From JAWKIJ01 sp041394325 (GTDB lineage: Bacteria; Actinomycetota; Acidimicrobiia; Acidimicrobiales; Microtrichaceae), in contig JAWKIJ010000001.1 in the NCBI GenBank assembly GCA_041394325.1, positions 2,852,001 through 2,916,000 on the forward strand: a DNA stretch of 64,000 bases, given 5' to 3'. Shown piece after piece: positions 19,353 through 28,028 of this stretch (its first letter is position 1; the number at the start of each line of letters is the position of its first letter). The translations under genes were made by a program, and so were the position numbers. Under the pieces are notes generated by a model. That model was given only the letters and a program-made list of their open reading frames with translations. It was not told the DNA's origin and made no database searches.

Positions 19353-20096
19353 GTGTCGAACGACCCGTCCCGCTACGGCCACAGCTTCGCCGACGTCTAC
19401 GACCTCTGGTACGGCGACCGCGACGTCGACTCCGTCGCCCGATGCATGTGTCGCCTGCTTCCCGAGGGTGGCCATGTGGTCGAGTTGGGGGTGGGGACCG
19501 GCCTGGTGGCCGAACGACTCCTCGAGGCGGGCTTCACCGTCACCGGCATCGACGCATCGCCGCCGATGCTCGAGCGGGCGCGGGACCGACTCGGGCCCGA
19601 CGTCGACCTGATCGCCGCCGACGCCGCCGCGTTCGCGCTCGAGGGCGACCCGGTGACGGCCGACGCGGTGCTCGGGGTCTTCAACCTCGTCTTCAACCTC
19701 GCCGACGCCTCCGCTCAGGCCGCGATGTTCCGAGCGGCCGCCGACGCGCTCGGACCCGGTGGCCTGTTGGTCCTGGAGGCCTTCGTCCCGGATCTGTCCG
19801 ACGATGCGGAGGAATACGGCCTGAGCACCAGGTCGGTCGCCGACGACGCGGTCGTCCTCGTCGCGACCCAGCGCCTCGACGACCAGCGGGTCGCGGGCAG
19901 CCACGTCGAACTGCGCGACGGATCGGTGCGGTTGCGACCGTGGCACCTTCGCCTGGCCTCACCCGCCCAACTCGACGTCATGGCCGCCGCGGCGGGGTTC
20001 CGGCTCGTCGAGCGGTGTGCCGACCTCGACTCCTCCCCCTATGTCGACGGAGAGAGCCACCGCCACGTGTCGGTCTGGAGCATGCCCGGGGTGTGA
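19353..20096 (+). CDS. Class I SAM-dependent methyltransferase
   Basis: A 247-residue Rossmann-fold methyltransferase. Motif I VVELGVGTGLVAERL (about 45-59) binds SAM, followed by the acidic residue in VTGIDASPPML and motif II/III around LGVFNLVFNL and LGPGGLLVLEAFVP. It belongs to the UbiE/Methyltransf_25-like group, whose substrates range widely, so no substrate is assigned. It starts with GTG and diverges from the membrane gene at 19315. It converges with the rhomboid gene, whose stop lies at the next base (20097). Confidence 0.85.
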   Translation: MSNDPSRYGHSFADVYDLWYGDRDVDSVARCMCRLLPEGGHVVELGVGTGLVAERLLEAGFTVTGIDASPPMLERARDRLGPDVDLIAADAAAFALEGDPVTADAVLGVFNLVFNLADASAQAAMFRAAADALGPGGLLVLEAFVPDLSDDAEEYGLSTRSVADDAVVLVATQRLDDQRVAGSHVELRDGSVRLRPWHLRLASPAQLDVMAAAAGFRLVERCADLDSSPYVDGESHRHVSVWSMPGV

Positions 20097-20963
20097 TCAG
20101 CCCAGGAAGCGGGCCACCCCGACCGCCGCCCCGAACAACGCCAGGCCGAATGCTCCCGCTATAGCGATCGACACCCGGTCGCTCATCGCCCGGATCGCAT
20201 GGTGATGGGGTCGCAGCCCGAAGAAGAGGGCCCCCACGACCGCTCCGGCGACGAGGCCGCCGAGGTGTCCACCGACCGAGATCCCGGGGATCGTGAACGT
20301 CAGGAACAGGTTGAGCCCGATGGTGAGACCGATGCCACTCTGGAGTGGATTGCCCCCACGGCTCATCTCGAGCACCGCGAACGCTCCGAACAGGCCGAAG
20401 ATCGCACCCGAGGCCCCCACCGTCAACGAGTCGGGGTCCGCCAGCAGCATCACCCCCAGACCTCCACCCAGCAACGACACCGCGTAGATGGCGGCGAGCT
20501 TGGCCCTGCCGACCACCGGTTCCATCACCGCACCGATCACCCACAACGCCCACATGTTGAACCCGAGGTGCAGCAGTCCGGCGTGAAGGAACCCGCCGGT
20601 GACGAGTCGCCACCACTCCCCCTGCGCGACCGCGGCGCGGGCCAGACCGAACCGGGCGGCGAACCCTCCGAAGACCCCGGTCAGGCGCTCGCCCGAGACC
20701 GCGTCGATGACGAACACGGCGACGTTGATCCCCACCAGCGCCATGGTGAGAAAGGGTGGTCCCATCACTCGTCGCCCGGTCGATGTCGGGGTCCACCGGC
20801 GCCCGGCGGGACCCTGCCGCGAGCATTCCGGGCATTGGAAGCCGACCGATGCCGAGACCATGCACGAAGGGCAGATCGGTCGGCCACACCGCTGACAGCC
20901 CACCCCGGCCCTACGGTCGGGGTGGCGATAGCAGCGCGGATCGTCCGTCTCCGGACGGCTCAC
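20097..20963 (-). CDS. Rhomboid intramembrane serine protease with N-terminal zinc ribbon
   Basis: A 288-residue rhomboid protease that cleaves helices within the membrane. The catalytic dyad is visible: Ser in TVGASGAIFGLFGA and His in ISVGGHLGGLVAGA. The conserved EWWRLVTGGFLHAGLLHLGFNMWALW precedes them. A cytosolic B-box-like zinc ribbon lies at the N-terminus (CYRHPDR ... CQRCGRPICPSCM ... CPEC), a common rhomboid arrangement in actinobacteria. Start GTG 20963 was chosen because it overlaps the previous stop as GTGA; upstream in-frame sequence is antisense-like. Last gene of the 24.2-20.1 kb operon. Confidence 0.93.
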   Translation of the reverse strand: MSRPETDDPRCYRHPDRRAGVGCQRCGRPICPSCMVSASVGFQCPECSRQGPAGRRWTPTSTGRRVMGPPFLTMALVGINVAVFVIDAVSGERLTGVFGGFAARFGLARAAVAQGEWWRLVTGGFLHAGLLHLGFNMWALWVIGAVMEPVVGRAKLAAIYAVSLLGGGLGVMLLADPDSLTVGASGAIFGLFGAFAVLEMSRGGNPLQSGIGLTIGLNLFLTFTIPGISVGGHLGGLVAGAVVGALFFGLRPHHHAIRAMSDRVSIAIAGAFGLALFGAAVGVARFLG

Positions 20964-22195
20964 GGACTGCTCGGCGACGGCATCGGGACGCCCGCGGCGG
21001 CAACCGCTCGATCGGCGGCGATCGGCTCCGGTCCGATACCCAACTCGCCGGGGTCGAAGGTGCCCCACGGCTCGATCCACCCGTCCAATGGAAGTCGTAG
21101 CTCGGTGTCGCGGTCCGGACCCTGGCTACCCGCCCCCGTTGCACCGAGCACCCGCCGCATCTGCTCGACCAGTTCGAACGCGGTGAGCAGCGCGTCGCGC
21201 GAGGTGGGTTCCCACGGCAGCAACGTGTGTACGTCGGGTTCGGAGGTGTAGCCGACGATGAGCGCGTCGACGCAGCGCCGCTCCCACGCGTCGCCCAGTC
21301 GCTGTATCTCGCGTCGCCGTTCGGCACGTCGCATGCGCATGCGGGGATCGGACCCGGCGACATCGGTGTCGCCATCGCCGGAGACCTCCGGTGTGGCATC
21401 GTCGGAGCGCTCGATCTCGGCGAGTGCGTCGGCCACACCCGTGTCGCGGATCCGACGGAGGTGGGTGGTGAGGGTGGCGAGGTCGACCAGCGGAGAGGTG
21501 CGCTCGACCCTCGACGCCGGGGTCCCCTCCCCGGTGCCGAAGCCGCGCAACACCCATCCGCCCCGTCCCAATGAGACGTGGGCGAGGTCGAGGTTGCCGT
21601 GGATGCGGCAGCATCCGCCCAGATCGTCGGCGTCCTGCACGCGCCCGGTCACCGAACCCACGCTGTCGGACGCGACGGTGTCGAACCGGCCGGCGACGCG
21701 TTCGCGCATCCATGTCGACAGCACCGCACCGGAGGCGACGGTCGCGTGCATCGTCTCGGCGAGGTCGACGTGCACCGCGGCGACGGTCCGGCCGAGGTCT
21801 CCCATGGCGGACGCGAGGTCGAGGCGGTGGCGGTCGGGGGCGACCCGGTCTCGGAGTACCGCGGTCAGTGACGAGCGCGCGAGCGCATCCCCCGCGATAC
21901 CGGGCCTTCGAACGCGGTGGAAGACCGCGAGGTCGGCGCCGCGACGGCGCATCACCTCGGTGGGGGCGAGCACCGCGTCGCAACCCCGCGCGGCGAGCAG
22001 TGCCGACAACTCGACGTCGGGATGCGGCGCACCCTCCATCCGATGGTGGATGCTCAACTCCCATCCCCGGCCCACCACGGTGGTGGTCCACGGTGCGTAG
22101 CGGACGGTGACGGCCGCACCCGACACCGTCCGCCGGGCCACCGACTCCGCGACGGCGGCGCAGCCCGAAGCGACCGACAGTGGGTCGAAGACCAT
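20960..22195 (-). CDS. Maltokinase-like protein with degenerate active site
   Basis: About 411 residues with the architecture of the actinobacterial maltokinase/aminoglycoside phosphotransferase-like fold. Motif correspondence: the catalytic HGDLHLGQ-type loop reads IHGNLDLAHVSLGRGGW, so the catalytic Asp is replaced by Asn. The second Mg motif (DFEGEP...SPLRDVA in maltokinases) reads GFGTGEGTPASRVERTSPLVDLATL, without the Asp. It is therefore probably a pseudokinase or binding protein; this is inference from remembered motifs. ATG 22195 overlaps the upstream small gene's stop as TGATG, better than the GTG at 22246. It is coupled through GTGA to the rhomboid gene. Confidence 0.7.
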   Translation of the reverse strand: MVFDPLSVASGCAAVAESVARRTVSGAAVTVRYAPWTTTVVGRGWELSIHHRMEGAPHPDVELSALLAARGCDAVLAPTEVMRRRGADLAVFHRVRRPGIAGDALARSSLTAVLRDRVAPDRHRLDLASAMGDLGRTVAAVHVDLAETMHATVASGAVLSTWMRERVAGRFDTVASDSVGSVTGRVQDADDLGGCCRIHGNLDLAHVSLGRGGWVLRGFGTGEGTPASRVERTSPLVDLATLTTHLRRIRDTGVADALAEIERSDDATPEVSGDGDTDVAGSDPRMRMRRAERRREIQRLGDAWERRCVDALIVGYTSEPDVHTLLPWEPTSRDALLTAFELVEQMRRVLGATGAGSQGPDRDTELRLPLDGWIEPWGTFDPGELGIGPEPIAADRAVAAAGVPMPSPSSP

Positions 22196-22677
22196 CAACG
22201 GACCACGTGCGGTCCGCACCGAGCCGATGACCGACCGATCGGGCACCGCGGAGGGAGCACCGGTGTGAACGCCACCGGGGTCGCTACCGGCGTCGAGGGA
22301 GCATCCTCACCGCCGTGATCCACCACTGCCCATGCGAGCACCGGCCAGCCCGTGACCGCGGCGTTTCCCGAGCCGGAGGCCCGCCGACGGGTCGGCGCCT
22401 CGACGACGTCGAGCCACACCAGGCGCCCGCATCGTCGCGGGTCCTCGGGGCGATGTCGTGAGTCCGACCACCACGGCTGGCGGGGCAACCACTCGGTGAG
22501 TCCGTGGACCAGGTCGTCCGCGAGCAGGTCGTAGTCGTCCGCTCCCGAGCCCGCCGGCCGACCCTCACCCGGGAGGAGGTCGTCGGGGTACCGCGTGTGG
22601 GAGAGGTGGTCGTCAGGGGGATGGCCGGGCGCGTCGATGACGACTGTCTACCAGCGCCCCCGCCGACCGGTGGACAC
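22195..22677 (-). pseudogene. Small acidic protein of unknown function interrupted by an in-frame TAG
   Basis: Starting at GTG 22677 (10 bases after the upstream stop), the frame reads STGRRGRW and then meets TAG at 22650-22648. It is then open to a TGA at 22197-22195 that overlaps the next start as TGATG. The downstream part looks like real protein: TVVIDAPGHPPDDHLSHTRY, ADDYDLLADDLVHGLTEWLP, RCGRLVWLDVVEA, TGWPVLAWAVVDHGGED. No ATG, GTG or TTG lies between the TAG and a TTG at 22488. One substitution (TAG from CAG) would give a clean 160-residue protein. I do not recognise the family. Sequencing error, decay and readthrough are all possible. Confidence 0.5.
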
Positions 22678-22686
22678 CCCCTCCGG

Positions 22687-24219
22687 TCAGCGTTCGACGG
22701 TGATGACGATGTTGCCGGAGGTGAACGGCATCGAGGTGGTCTGCAACCACACGCCCCGGAACTTGGCATACCCCAGACTGAAGGGCTGCACCCGGCCCAC
22801 GATCTGGAACGTCTCGTTCACCCCGTCGTCCACCACCTGGAACGAGCCACCGATCGAACTCGCCCCGGAAGAAGGGAGAAGTCGAGTTCGTAGCGACGAG
22901 AGTTGTCCGTCACGTCGTAGACGCGCCGAGCCGTTCTCCGTCGCGGTCAGCGACACCAACCCGGCGCCGGGAACCGGATCGACCTGCATCGAACCCGAGT
23001 ACGACACCGGACCGGTGATCTTCACCGACACCTTCAGGGGCCGTGTCAGCGACTCGGTCGGTCGGGCGACCGAGCCGGCGGCCGCCCGGGGCGTCATCGC
23101 ACCGGTCGCGAAGTCGATGTCGAGGTACGGTCCCTCGCACTGGACCGGACCCTCCTTCTGAACCGCACAGGCGGCGTGGGTCAGGGTCGATCCGTCACCA
23201 CTCCACGAGAACGATCCCACCGAGAACGTGCCGTCACCGGGCGCGGTGTAGAGACGCCGAGCGCCGCTCCCGTCGGCGTCGAGGCGCCAGATCTCACCGC
23301 AGTTCCTCCCGGTCGCGAACACGATGTGCTTGGCGTTGGGCGACACGGATGGTCGACAGATGCGTCCGCGATCGGTGACAGGGTCGATCTTGGTCGGCCT
23401 GCGCAGGTCGACCCGAACGAGTTGCTGGAGGCGGCCGGTTCCCCGCTGCACCGCGAACAGATAGCGGCCGTCGGGGCTGAAGGTGACGTCGTCGAACGCG
23501 AACGAGGTGCCGACCACCGAACCGTCGACCGGGTTGACCAAGGCGGCCGTGTACTCCAGCTTCGTCACGGGATCGGTGGTGCGCTGGTAGATGATCGGAT
23601 CGGTCGGACCGAAGAACTGCTCGACGACCTCCCGTTTCGCCGGGTCACCGATGGTCCGGATGTGGTCGGGGCGGTCGGCGTTGGCGACATCGACGATCCG
23701 TGCGACGCTCTCGGTCCCCGATCCGGTGGCGGCGAGGTAGACGAGGAACTGGCCGCTGACGTCCCAACTCAGGATGTCCGGATCCACGTAGTCGGGCACC
23801 ACCGCGTCGGTGGCGAGGATCACCGGCGGGTACGCCGGATCGACGAACGCCCGGGTCAACCGGTTCTCGCCGTCCACGAACGCGATCGAGGTGCCGTTGT
23901 GGTCCCACGCGAGGGGGGACAACTGTTGCCCGTTCGTCACCGAGTGGCCGACCTTCCGGGGCTCGGAGCCGTCGCCGTTCGCGATCATCACGTCGCCCTC
24001 GGGTGTGACGTAGGCGACATGCTCCTCGACCACCGAGATCGGCGCGGCGGTGGTTGCGGTCGAGACGGGGGTGGGCGCTCCTCCCTCGGAAGGGGCTCCG
24101 GCGGAGGCGCCGTGCGACGTCCGCGTTGCGCGGTCGGTGACGAGCGCTGGTCGGAGCCGCCGAACGCGACCGCGAGCGCGACGAGGGCGACCACGCGGCG
24201 ACCAGCAGGCTTGCCACAT
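22687..24219 (-). CDS. Exported TolB/WD40-like beta-propeller protein (N-terminus frameshifted)
   Basis: About 510 residues. The body is a run of propeller blades with typical turns: HVAYVTPEGDVMIANGDG, PLAWDHNGTSIAFVDGENR, VTFSPDGRYLFAVQRG, PSVSPNAKHIVFATG, IWRLDADGSGARRLY, FSWSGDGSTLTHAAC. A separate C-terminal beta domain follows (VSVKITGPVSYSGSMQVDP onward). The N-terminal export helix is split: GTG 24217 reads ASLLVAA, then a neighbouring frame reads VVALVALAVAFGGSDQR, then the main frame resumes at LVTDRATRTS. At least two indels lie between about 24130 and 24205. It heads the operon with the small protein, maltokinase-like and rhomboid genes. Confidence 0.75.
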   Translation of the reverse strand: MWQACWSPRGRPRRARGRVRRLRPALVTDRATRTSHGASAGAPSEGGAPTPVSTATTAAPISVVEEHVAYVTPEGDVMIANGDGSEPRKVGHSVTNGQQLSPLAWDHNGTSIAFVDGENRLTRAFVDPAYPPVILATDAVVPDYVDPDILSWDVSGQFLVYLAATGSGTESVARIVDVANADRPDHIRTIGDPAKREVVEQFFGPTDPIIYQRTTDPVTKLEYTAALVNPVDGSVVGTSFAFDDVTFSPDGRYLFAVQRGTGRLQQLVRVDLRRPTKIDPVTDRGRICRPSVSPNAKHIVFATGRNCGEIWRLDADGSGARRLYTAPGDGTFSVGSFSWSGDGSTLTHAACAVQKEGPVQCEGPYLDIDFATGAMTPRAAAGSVARPTESLTRPLKVSVKITGPVSYSGSMQVDPVPGAGLVSLTATENGSARLRRDGQLSSLRTRLLPSSGASSIGGSFQVVDDGVNETFQIVGRVQPFSLGYAKFRGVWLQTTSMPFTSGNIVITVER

Positions 24220-24270
24220 GTCGCCGTCCACCGACGATCCACCGCTGCCCGCCCCTGGGGCCGCCGGGGC

Positions 24271-25101
24271 TCACTGCGAGGTCCGCTCCACGGACGTGAA
24301 GTCGGCATGGCCGGGCCCCGATTCCAGGAACGACCGCACCCCGATCGTCGCGTCCTCCGAGTCGAACACCTGCACGAAACGCCGCTGCTCGATGCGCAGG
24401 CCCTCCGCGAGGTCGACGTCGAGCCCCTCGTCCACCGCCGCCTTCGCGCAGGCCAAGGCGTTGGGGGCCCCCGACGCGAGCCGTCCGGCGAGCTCGGCGA
24501 CCCTCCCGTCGAGTTCGTCCGCAGGCACCACCTCGTCGACGAGGCCGAGTTGCAACGCCTCGTCCGCACGTACCTGTCGACCGGTGAAGATCAGCGACTT
24601 GGCGCGGGAGGGGCCGATCAGGCGGGCAAGCCGCTGGGTACCCCCTCCTCCGGGGATGATGCCCAACAGCAGTTCCGGCAGCCCGAGGGTCGCCCGGTCC
24701 GACGCGATCCGCAGGTCACAGGCGAGTGCCAACTCGAGTCCACCGCCGAGTGCATAGCCACTGATCGACGCGATCGTGGGCATCTCCAACGCCGCCAGCG
24801 CCTCGAAGGTGTCGAGGAACGCCGCACCGTAACGCTCCACCGCCGCGCCCCTCGCGAGCTCGAAGGTATCGGGAGAGGGGTCGACGGCGAACCCGGCGAT
24901 GTCGGCTCCGGCGGCGAACAAACGCGGACCTCCCGTCACCACCACCGTCCTGACCGGTCCCGCCGAACCGGAGCGCACATCGGCCACTATCTCGCCGAGA
25001 CGGGCCAACACGGCCTCCGACAGCGCGTTGACCTTGGGATTGTCGAGGGTGATGGTCGCGACACCAGAGGCGGCGACGTCGAGTCGGACCGGTTCAGCCA
25101 T
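24271..25101 (-). CDS. Enoyl-CoA hydratase/isomerase family protein
   Basis: A 276-residue crotonase. The oxyanion-hole segments are present: FAAGADIAGFAV (first) and ISGYALGGGLELALACDLRIAS (second). The catalytic acidic residue of hydratases lies in LPELLLGIIPGGGGTQRL (Glu in PELLLG), consistent with hydration of 2-enoyl-CoA in beta-oxidation. It ends GVRSFLESGPGHADFTS rather than with the usual EKRKPVFKGR, still within family variation. ATG 25101 (MAEPVRLDVAASG) was chosen over the longer frame, which is shadow sequence. MeaB lies 11 bases upstream on the same strand. Confidence 0.93.
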   Translation of the reverse strand: MAEPVRLDVAASGVATITLDNPKVNALSEAVLARLGEIVADVRSGSAGPVRTVVVTGGPRLFAAGADIAGFAVDPSPDTFELARGAAVERYGAAFLDTFEALAALEMPTIASISGYALGGGLELALACDLRIASDRATLGLPELLLGIIPGGGGTQRLARLIGPSRAKSLIFTGRQVRADEALQLGLVDEVVPADELDGRVAELAGRLASGAPNALACAKAAVDEGLDVDLAEGLRIEQRRFVQVFDSEDATIGVRSFLESGPGHADFTSVERTSQ

Positions 25102-25112
25102 GGTCCACGACG

Positions 25113-26192
25113 CTACCGGGCCGGTCCCGTCGCACCCGGCGGCAGCGGGGTTCGACTGCCATCGCCCGTGCTCACCGCGGGTGGCGTCGGAGCGGACGGT
25201 CCGACGCCGCCGAGGACCCGTCGCACCAGCTCGGTGGCGGCCGTCCACGGGTCGGTCCGGCGTTCGACCACCGCGTCGCAGACCTGCCGGAACTCGTCAC
25301 CCGCCGTGGCCTCCGACACCGCCGCGGCGATCTGTGCTCCGACCACGGCCCGCAGCTCGTTGACCAGCCGTTGACGAGTGCGCCGGGCGCCCTCCCCGGA
25401 CGTCTCGAGGTGTTCACGGTGGTCATCGAGGGCCGCGGCGAGCTCGGCGACACCGGTCCCGGATGTACCGACCGTTTCGAGCACCGGGGGAGTCCACCCG
25501 GTGTCGACACCGCGAAGGCCGAGCATCTGTTCGAGGTCGGAGCGCGTCTCGCGGGCGCCGGGACGGTCGGCCTTGTTGACCACGAAGACGTCGGCTATCT
25601 CCATCAGCCCTGCCTTGTTCGCCTGCACCGCGTCACCCCAGCCGGGATTGACGACCACGACGCAGGTGTCGGCGGAACCCACGATCTCCACCTCGACCTG
25701 ACCGACTCCGACCGTCTCGATGAGGATCCGGTCGAAGCCGACCGCATCGAGCAACCTCGCCGCCGCCGGCGTGGCCAACGACAGTCCGCCCAAGTGGCCG
25801 CGGGTGGCCATCGAACGGATGAAGACCCCGTCGTCGAGGGTCTGGTCCGCCATCCGGATCCGGTCTCCGAGAATCGCTCCCCCCGAGTAGGGCGAGCTCG
25901 GGTCGACGGCGAGCACCGCGACCTGCGCGTCCGCCTTCCGAAGGTGCGTCGTCAGCTCGTTGGTCAGCGTCGACTTGCCGGCACCGGGGGCGCCGGTGAT
26001 CCCGACGAGGTGCGCACCGCCCCCCTGCCCATGTGCGAGCCGGGCGATCTCGGCCGCGCCGGTCCCACCGCGCTCCACCGTCGACAACAGGCGGGCCAGG
26101 GCCGTCCTTCCGGCTCCCGAGTGCGACGTGGCCGCGCGTTCCAGCAGCTCGGCGACCGAACCCACGCGTGCGTCGACGACAGGGCTTGCCAC
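25113..26192 (-). CDS. meaB: MeaB/ArgK-type G3E GTPase (methylmalonyl-CoA mutase chaperone)
   Basis: A 359-residue P-loop GTPase that loads and protects adenosylcobalamin in methylmalonyl-CoA mutase or a related acyl-CoA mutase. Walker A GAPGAGKST, the switch region VDPSSPYSGGAILGDRIRM, SMATRGHLGGLS, the ETVGVGQVEVEI segment and the guanine-specificity NKADRPGARE are all canonical. No mutase subunit is in the window. The Pro/Thr-rich tail after about residue 330 is unusual. GTG 26192 (VASPVVDARVGSV) is preferred over the longer shadow-like extension. It lies between the NifU-type gene and an enoyl-CoA hydratase, so cotranscription is likely. Confidence 0.93.
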   Translation of the reverse strand: MASPVVDARVGSVAELLERAATSHSGAGRTALARLLSTVERGGTGAAEIARLAHGQGGGAHLVGITGAPGAGKSTLTNELTTHLRKADAQVAVLAVDPSSPYSGGAILGDRIRMADQTLDDGVFIRSMATRGHLGGLSLATPAAARLLDAVGFDRILIETVGVGQVEVEIVGSADTCVVVVNPGWGDAVQANKAGLMEIADVFVVNKADRPGARETRSDLEQMLGLRGVDTGWTPPVLETVGTSGTGVAELAAALDDHREHLETSGEGARRTRQRLVNELRAVVGAQIAAAVSEATAGDEFRQVCDAVVERRTDPWTAATELVRRVLGGVGPSAPTPPAVSTGDGSRTPLPPGATGPAR

Positions 26193-26203
26193 GTGACGAC
26201 CTT

Positions 26204-26479
26204 CTACAACGAGACGGCGGTGCCGGTCTCGACGGCTTCGTCGTCGAGTTGGCGAACCGCGGTCACACCCGGCACGCGGTCCTTCATGATGCGCTCTATT
26301 CCCGCCTTCAACGTCACGGTCGACGCAGGACAGCTCACGCATGCGCCGGTCAGTTCGACGACGACCACGCCCGTGGTCGCATCGACGTCCACGAGGTCGA
26401 CGTCGCCTCCATCGGCCTGGATCGCCGGTCGGATGATCTCGATGACGGCTTCGACCTGTTCTCGCACGGCTGCTCCCAC
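26204..26479 (-). CDS. NifU C-terminal-domain Fe-S scaffold protein
   Basis: A stand-alone 91-residue NifU-like (Nfu) domain that transiently binds a [4Fe-4S] cluster between two subunits and delivers it to apoproteins. It has the hallmark AIQADGGDVDLVDVD and the CxxC in GACVSCPASTVTLKAGIERIM. Full-length for a stand-alone Nfu. Eleven bases separate its stop from the meaB start. Possible recipients in this window are the Rieske and molybdopterin enzymes; that link is inference. Confidence 0.92.
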   Translation of the reverse strand: MGAAVREQVEAVIEIIRPAIQADGGDVDLVDVDATTGVVVVELTGACVSCPASTVTLKAGIERIMKDRVPGVTAVRQLDDEAVETGTAVSL

Positions 26480-26562
26480 GATCGCGCCCGGGCGCGGTCG
26501 GTCCTGTCCTCCGGTCCGCTCAGGCTACCGGGCCTCCTCCCCGCCGCCGGTGCCGGGGGTAC

Positions 26563-27390
26563 TCAGGCGACCTCACCCGCCGGAGCGGGGTGATCGAGCG
26601 TCGTCAGCATCGAGGTCACGCGGCGCCGACGGGGCTTGTTCGCGTACAGCGCGAAGTCCGCAGCCCGAACCACGGCATCGGGGTCCTCGCCGGATCGGAC
26701 CCGTTGCCAGCCGAGCGTGACCGAGAAGCGGATCCCGTCGAGGTCGAAGGTGCGTTCGATTGGGCGGTCGTGTGCGTCGCCCGGAACGAGCACGGCGAAC
26801 TCATCGCCGCCGATCCTCGCCACGGTCCCCGACTCGGCGACGAGGCCCCGGAGCCATTGGGACACCTGACGCAACGCGGCGTCGCCGGCCTGGTGCCCGA
26901 ACCGGTCGTTGAGGTCCTTGAACGCGTCGATGTCCACGATCGCGAGGTCGGCGGTCGTGGCGGGTCGCGACACCATCTCACACAGGGCGTCGAAGAAGGA
27001 TCGACGGTTGGCGACCCCGGTGAGCGAATCGGTGCGCGACACCCGCCACAGCAGGTCGGCGGCCTTGTCGAGACCGGCCGCGAGGCGCACTATGAACATC
27101 AGCACCGAGGGGGCGATGATCGCGGCCACGACGCTCGCGATCCCCAGCACCGGTGGGATCTTGGGCTCACCGATCCCGAACATCGCGGTCATCGCGGCCA
27201 GGACCAGCACCACCGCCGCGGCGACGATGGCGATGGAGACCTCGACGACGAAGCCCGTCACACCCCGCTTCCGGACGTGTCGCAGCACCCAGCGATCGCT
27301 CGGTCCGAGCCCGAGGTCCTTGTCGAAGTGCGGACCACCGTCCGTCCTCGGGACCCGAGCCCGCGCCACCCGACGCGAATGTGGTACCAC
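26563..27390 (-). CDS. Membrane-bound GGDEF-domain diguanylate cyclase
   Basis: A 275-residue protein with two membrane helices (about 47-72 and 80-105) followed by a GGDEF domain that makes cyclic di-GMP from two GTP. The domain opens with RTDSLTGVANRRSFFDAL, has the metal/GTP segment AIVDIDAFKDLNDRFGHQAGD and the active-site RIGGDEFAVLVPG (GGDEF at 194-198). I see no RxxD inhibitory site five residues before GGDEF (the sequence there is AESGTVARI), so product inhibition at that site is unlikely. No recognisable sensor domain is present. It diverges from the deazaflavin oxidoreductase gene. Confidence 0.92.
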   Translation of the reverse strand: MVPHSRRVARARVPRTDGGPHFDKDLGLGPSDRWVLRHVRKRGVTGFVVEVSIAIVAAAVVLVLAAMTAMFGIGEPKIPPVLGIASVVAAIIAPSVLMFIVRLAAGLDKAADLLWRVSRTDSLTGVANRRSFFDALCEMVSRPATTADLAIVDIDAFKDLNDRFGHQAGDAALRQVSQWLRGLVAESGTVARIGGDEFAVLVPGDAHDRPIERTFDLDGIRFSVTLGWQRVRSGEDPDAVVRAADFALYANKPRRRRVTSMLTTLDHPAPAGEVA

Positions 27391-27484
27391 ACCTCACCTA
27401 TCGGCCCCCGAAGGGCGCCACTTGATCGTTTCGACCACCTCGGACCACGCCTCCGTAGGATTCGCCGTGACGAGAGGGGATCCG

Positions 27485-27943
27485 ATGTCACCAGCCGAGC
27501 GATCAGCGTTCGACGCACCCTACGAGCCCAGCCCGTGGGGTCCCATCGCCGAGGAGGTCGCCCGCTACGAGCGGACCGGCGGCACCGAACCGAGCGAGTT
27601 GGTGGGCGATCAGTGGATCGTGTTGTGGACCCTGGGGGCCAAGTCGCACAAGGTGCGAAAGACCCCGCTGGTACGCACCACCGACGGCGAAGGCCGCTAC
27701 GCGGTGATCGGTTCCATGGGCGGAGCGCCGACCCATCCCCAGTGGGTGCACAACCTCCGCGCGACTCCCCTTGCACGACTTCAGGACGGTCCGACCGTTC
27801 GCGACTTCACGGTTCGCGAGGTGGACGGGAACGAGAAGGCGCAGTGGTGGGAGCGGGCGGTCGCGGTCTGGCCCGACTACGACGCCTACCAGGCCTCCAC
27901 CGAACGGCGGATCCCGTTGTTCGTCCTGGACCCCGCGACCTGA
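27485..27943 (+). CDS. Deazaflavin (F420)-dependent oxidoreductase, DUF385 family
   Basis: A 152-residue split beta-barrel protein of the deazaflavin-dependent nitroreductase (Ddn-like) family, which uses reduced F420 to reduce quinones or other acceptors. The family region KVRKTPLVRTTDGEGRYAVIGSMGG ... HPQWVHNLRATPLARLQDG is clear. The C-terminal WWERAVAVWPDYDAYQASTERRIPLFVLDP is the standard ending. ATG 27485 is the first plausible start; upstream in-frame sequence is antisense to the GGDEF gene. F420 use supports an actinobacterial host. Confidence 0.9.
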   Translation: MSPAERSAFDAPYEPSPWGPIAEEVARYERTGGTEPSELVGDQWIVLWTLGAKSHKVRKTPLVRTTDGEGRYAVIGSMGGAPTHPQWVHNLRATPLARLQDGPTVRDFTVREVDGNEKAQWWERAVAVWPDYDAYQASTERRIPLFVLDPAT

Positions 27944-27991
27944 CCACCCCGAACCCCGTCATCGGCACTGTCGGGTACCGCGCCGTGTGAC

Positions 27992-28023
27992 GCGGCCCGG
28001 GCCCGCCGCCCGGCCCGGGCCGC
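27992..28023. terminator. Bidirectional hairpin terminator
   Basis: Perfect 11-base arms GCGGCCCGGGC (27992-28002) and GCCCGGGCCGC (28013-28023) around a 10-base loop. It lies between two convergent genes (stops at 27943 and 28029), so it could terminate both. No T-tract on either side. Confidence 0.6.
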
Positions 28024-28028
28024 ACCGA

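Noticed and set aside
20960..22246. Longer maltokinase-like start at GTG 22246
   Set aside because: ATG 22195 forms a TGATG overlap with the upstream gene and begins nearer the conserved region.
23176..25374. 732-codon plus-strand ORF opposite the propeller and enoyl-CoA hydratase genes
   Set aside because: Composition is arginine- and glycine-rich and it mirrors coding sequence on the other strand.
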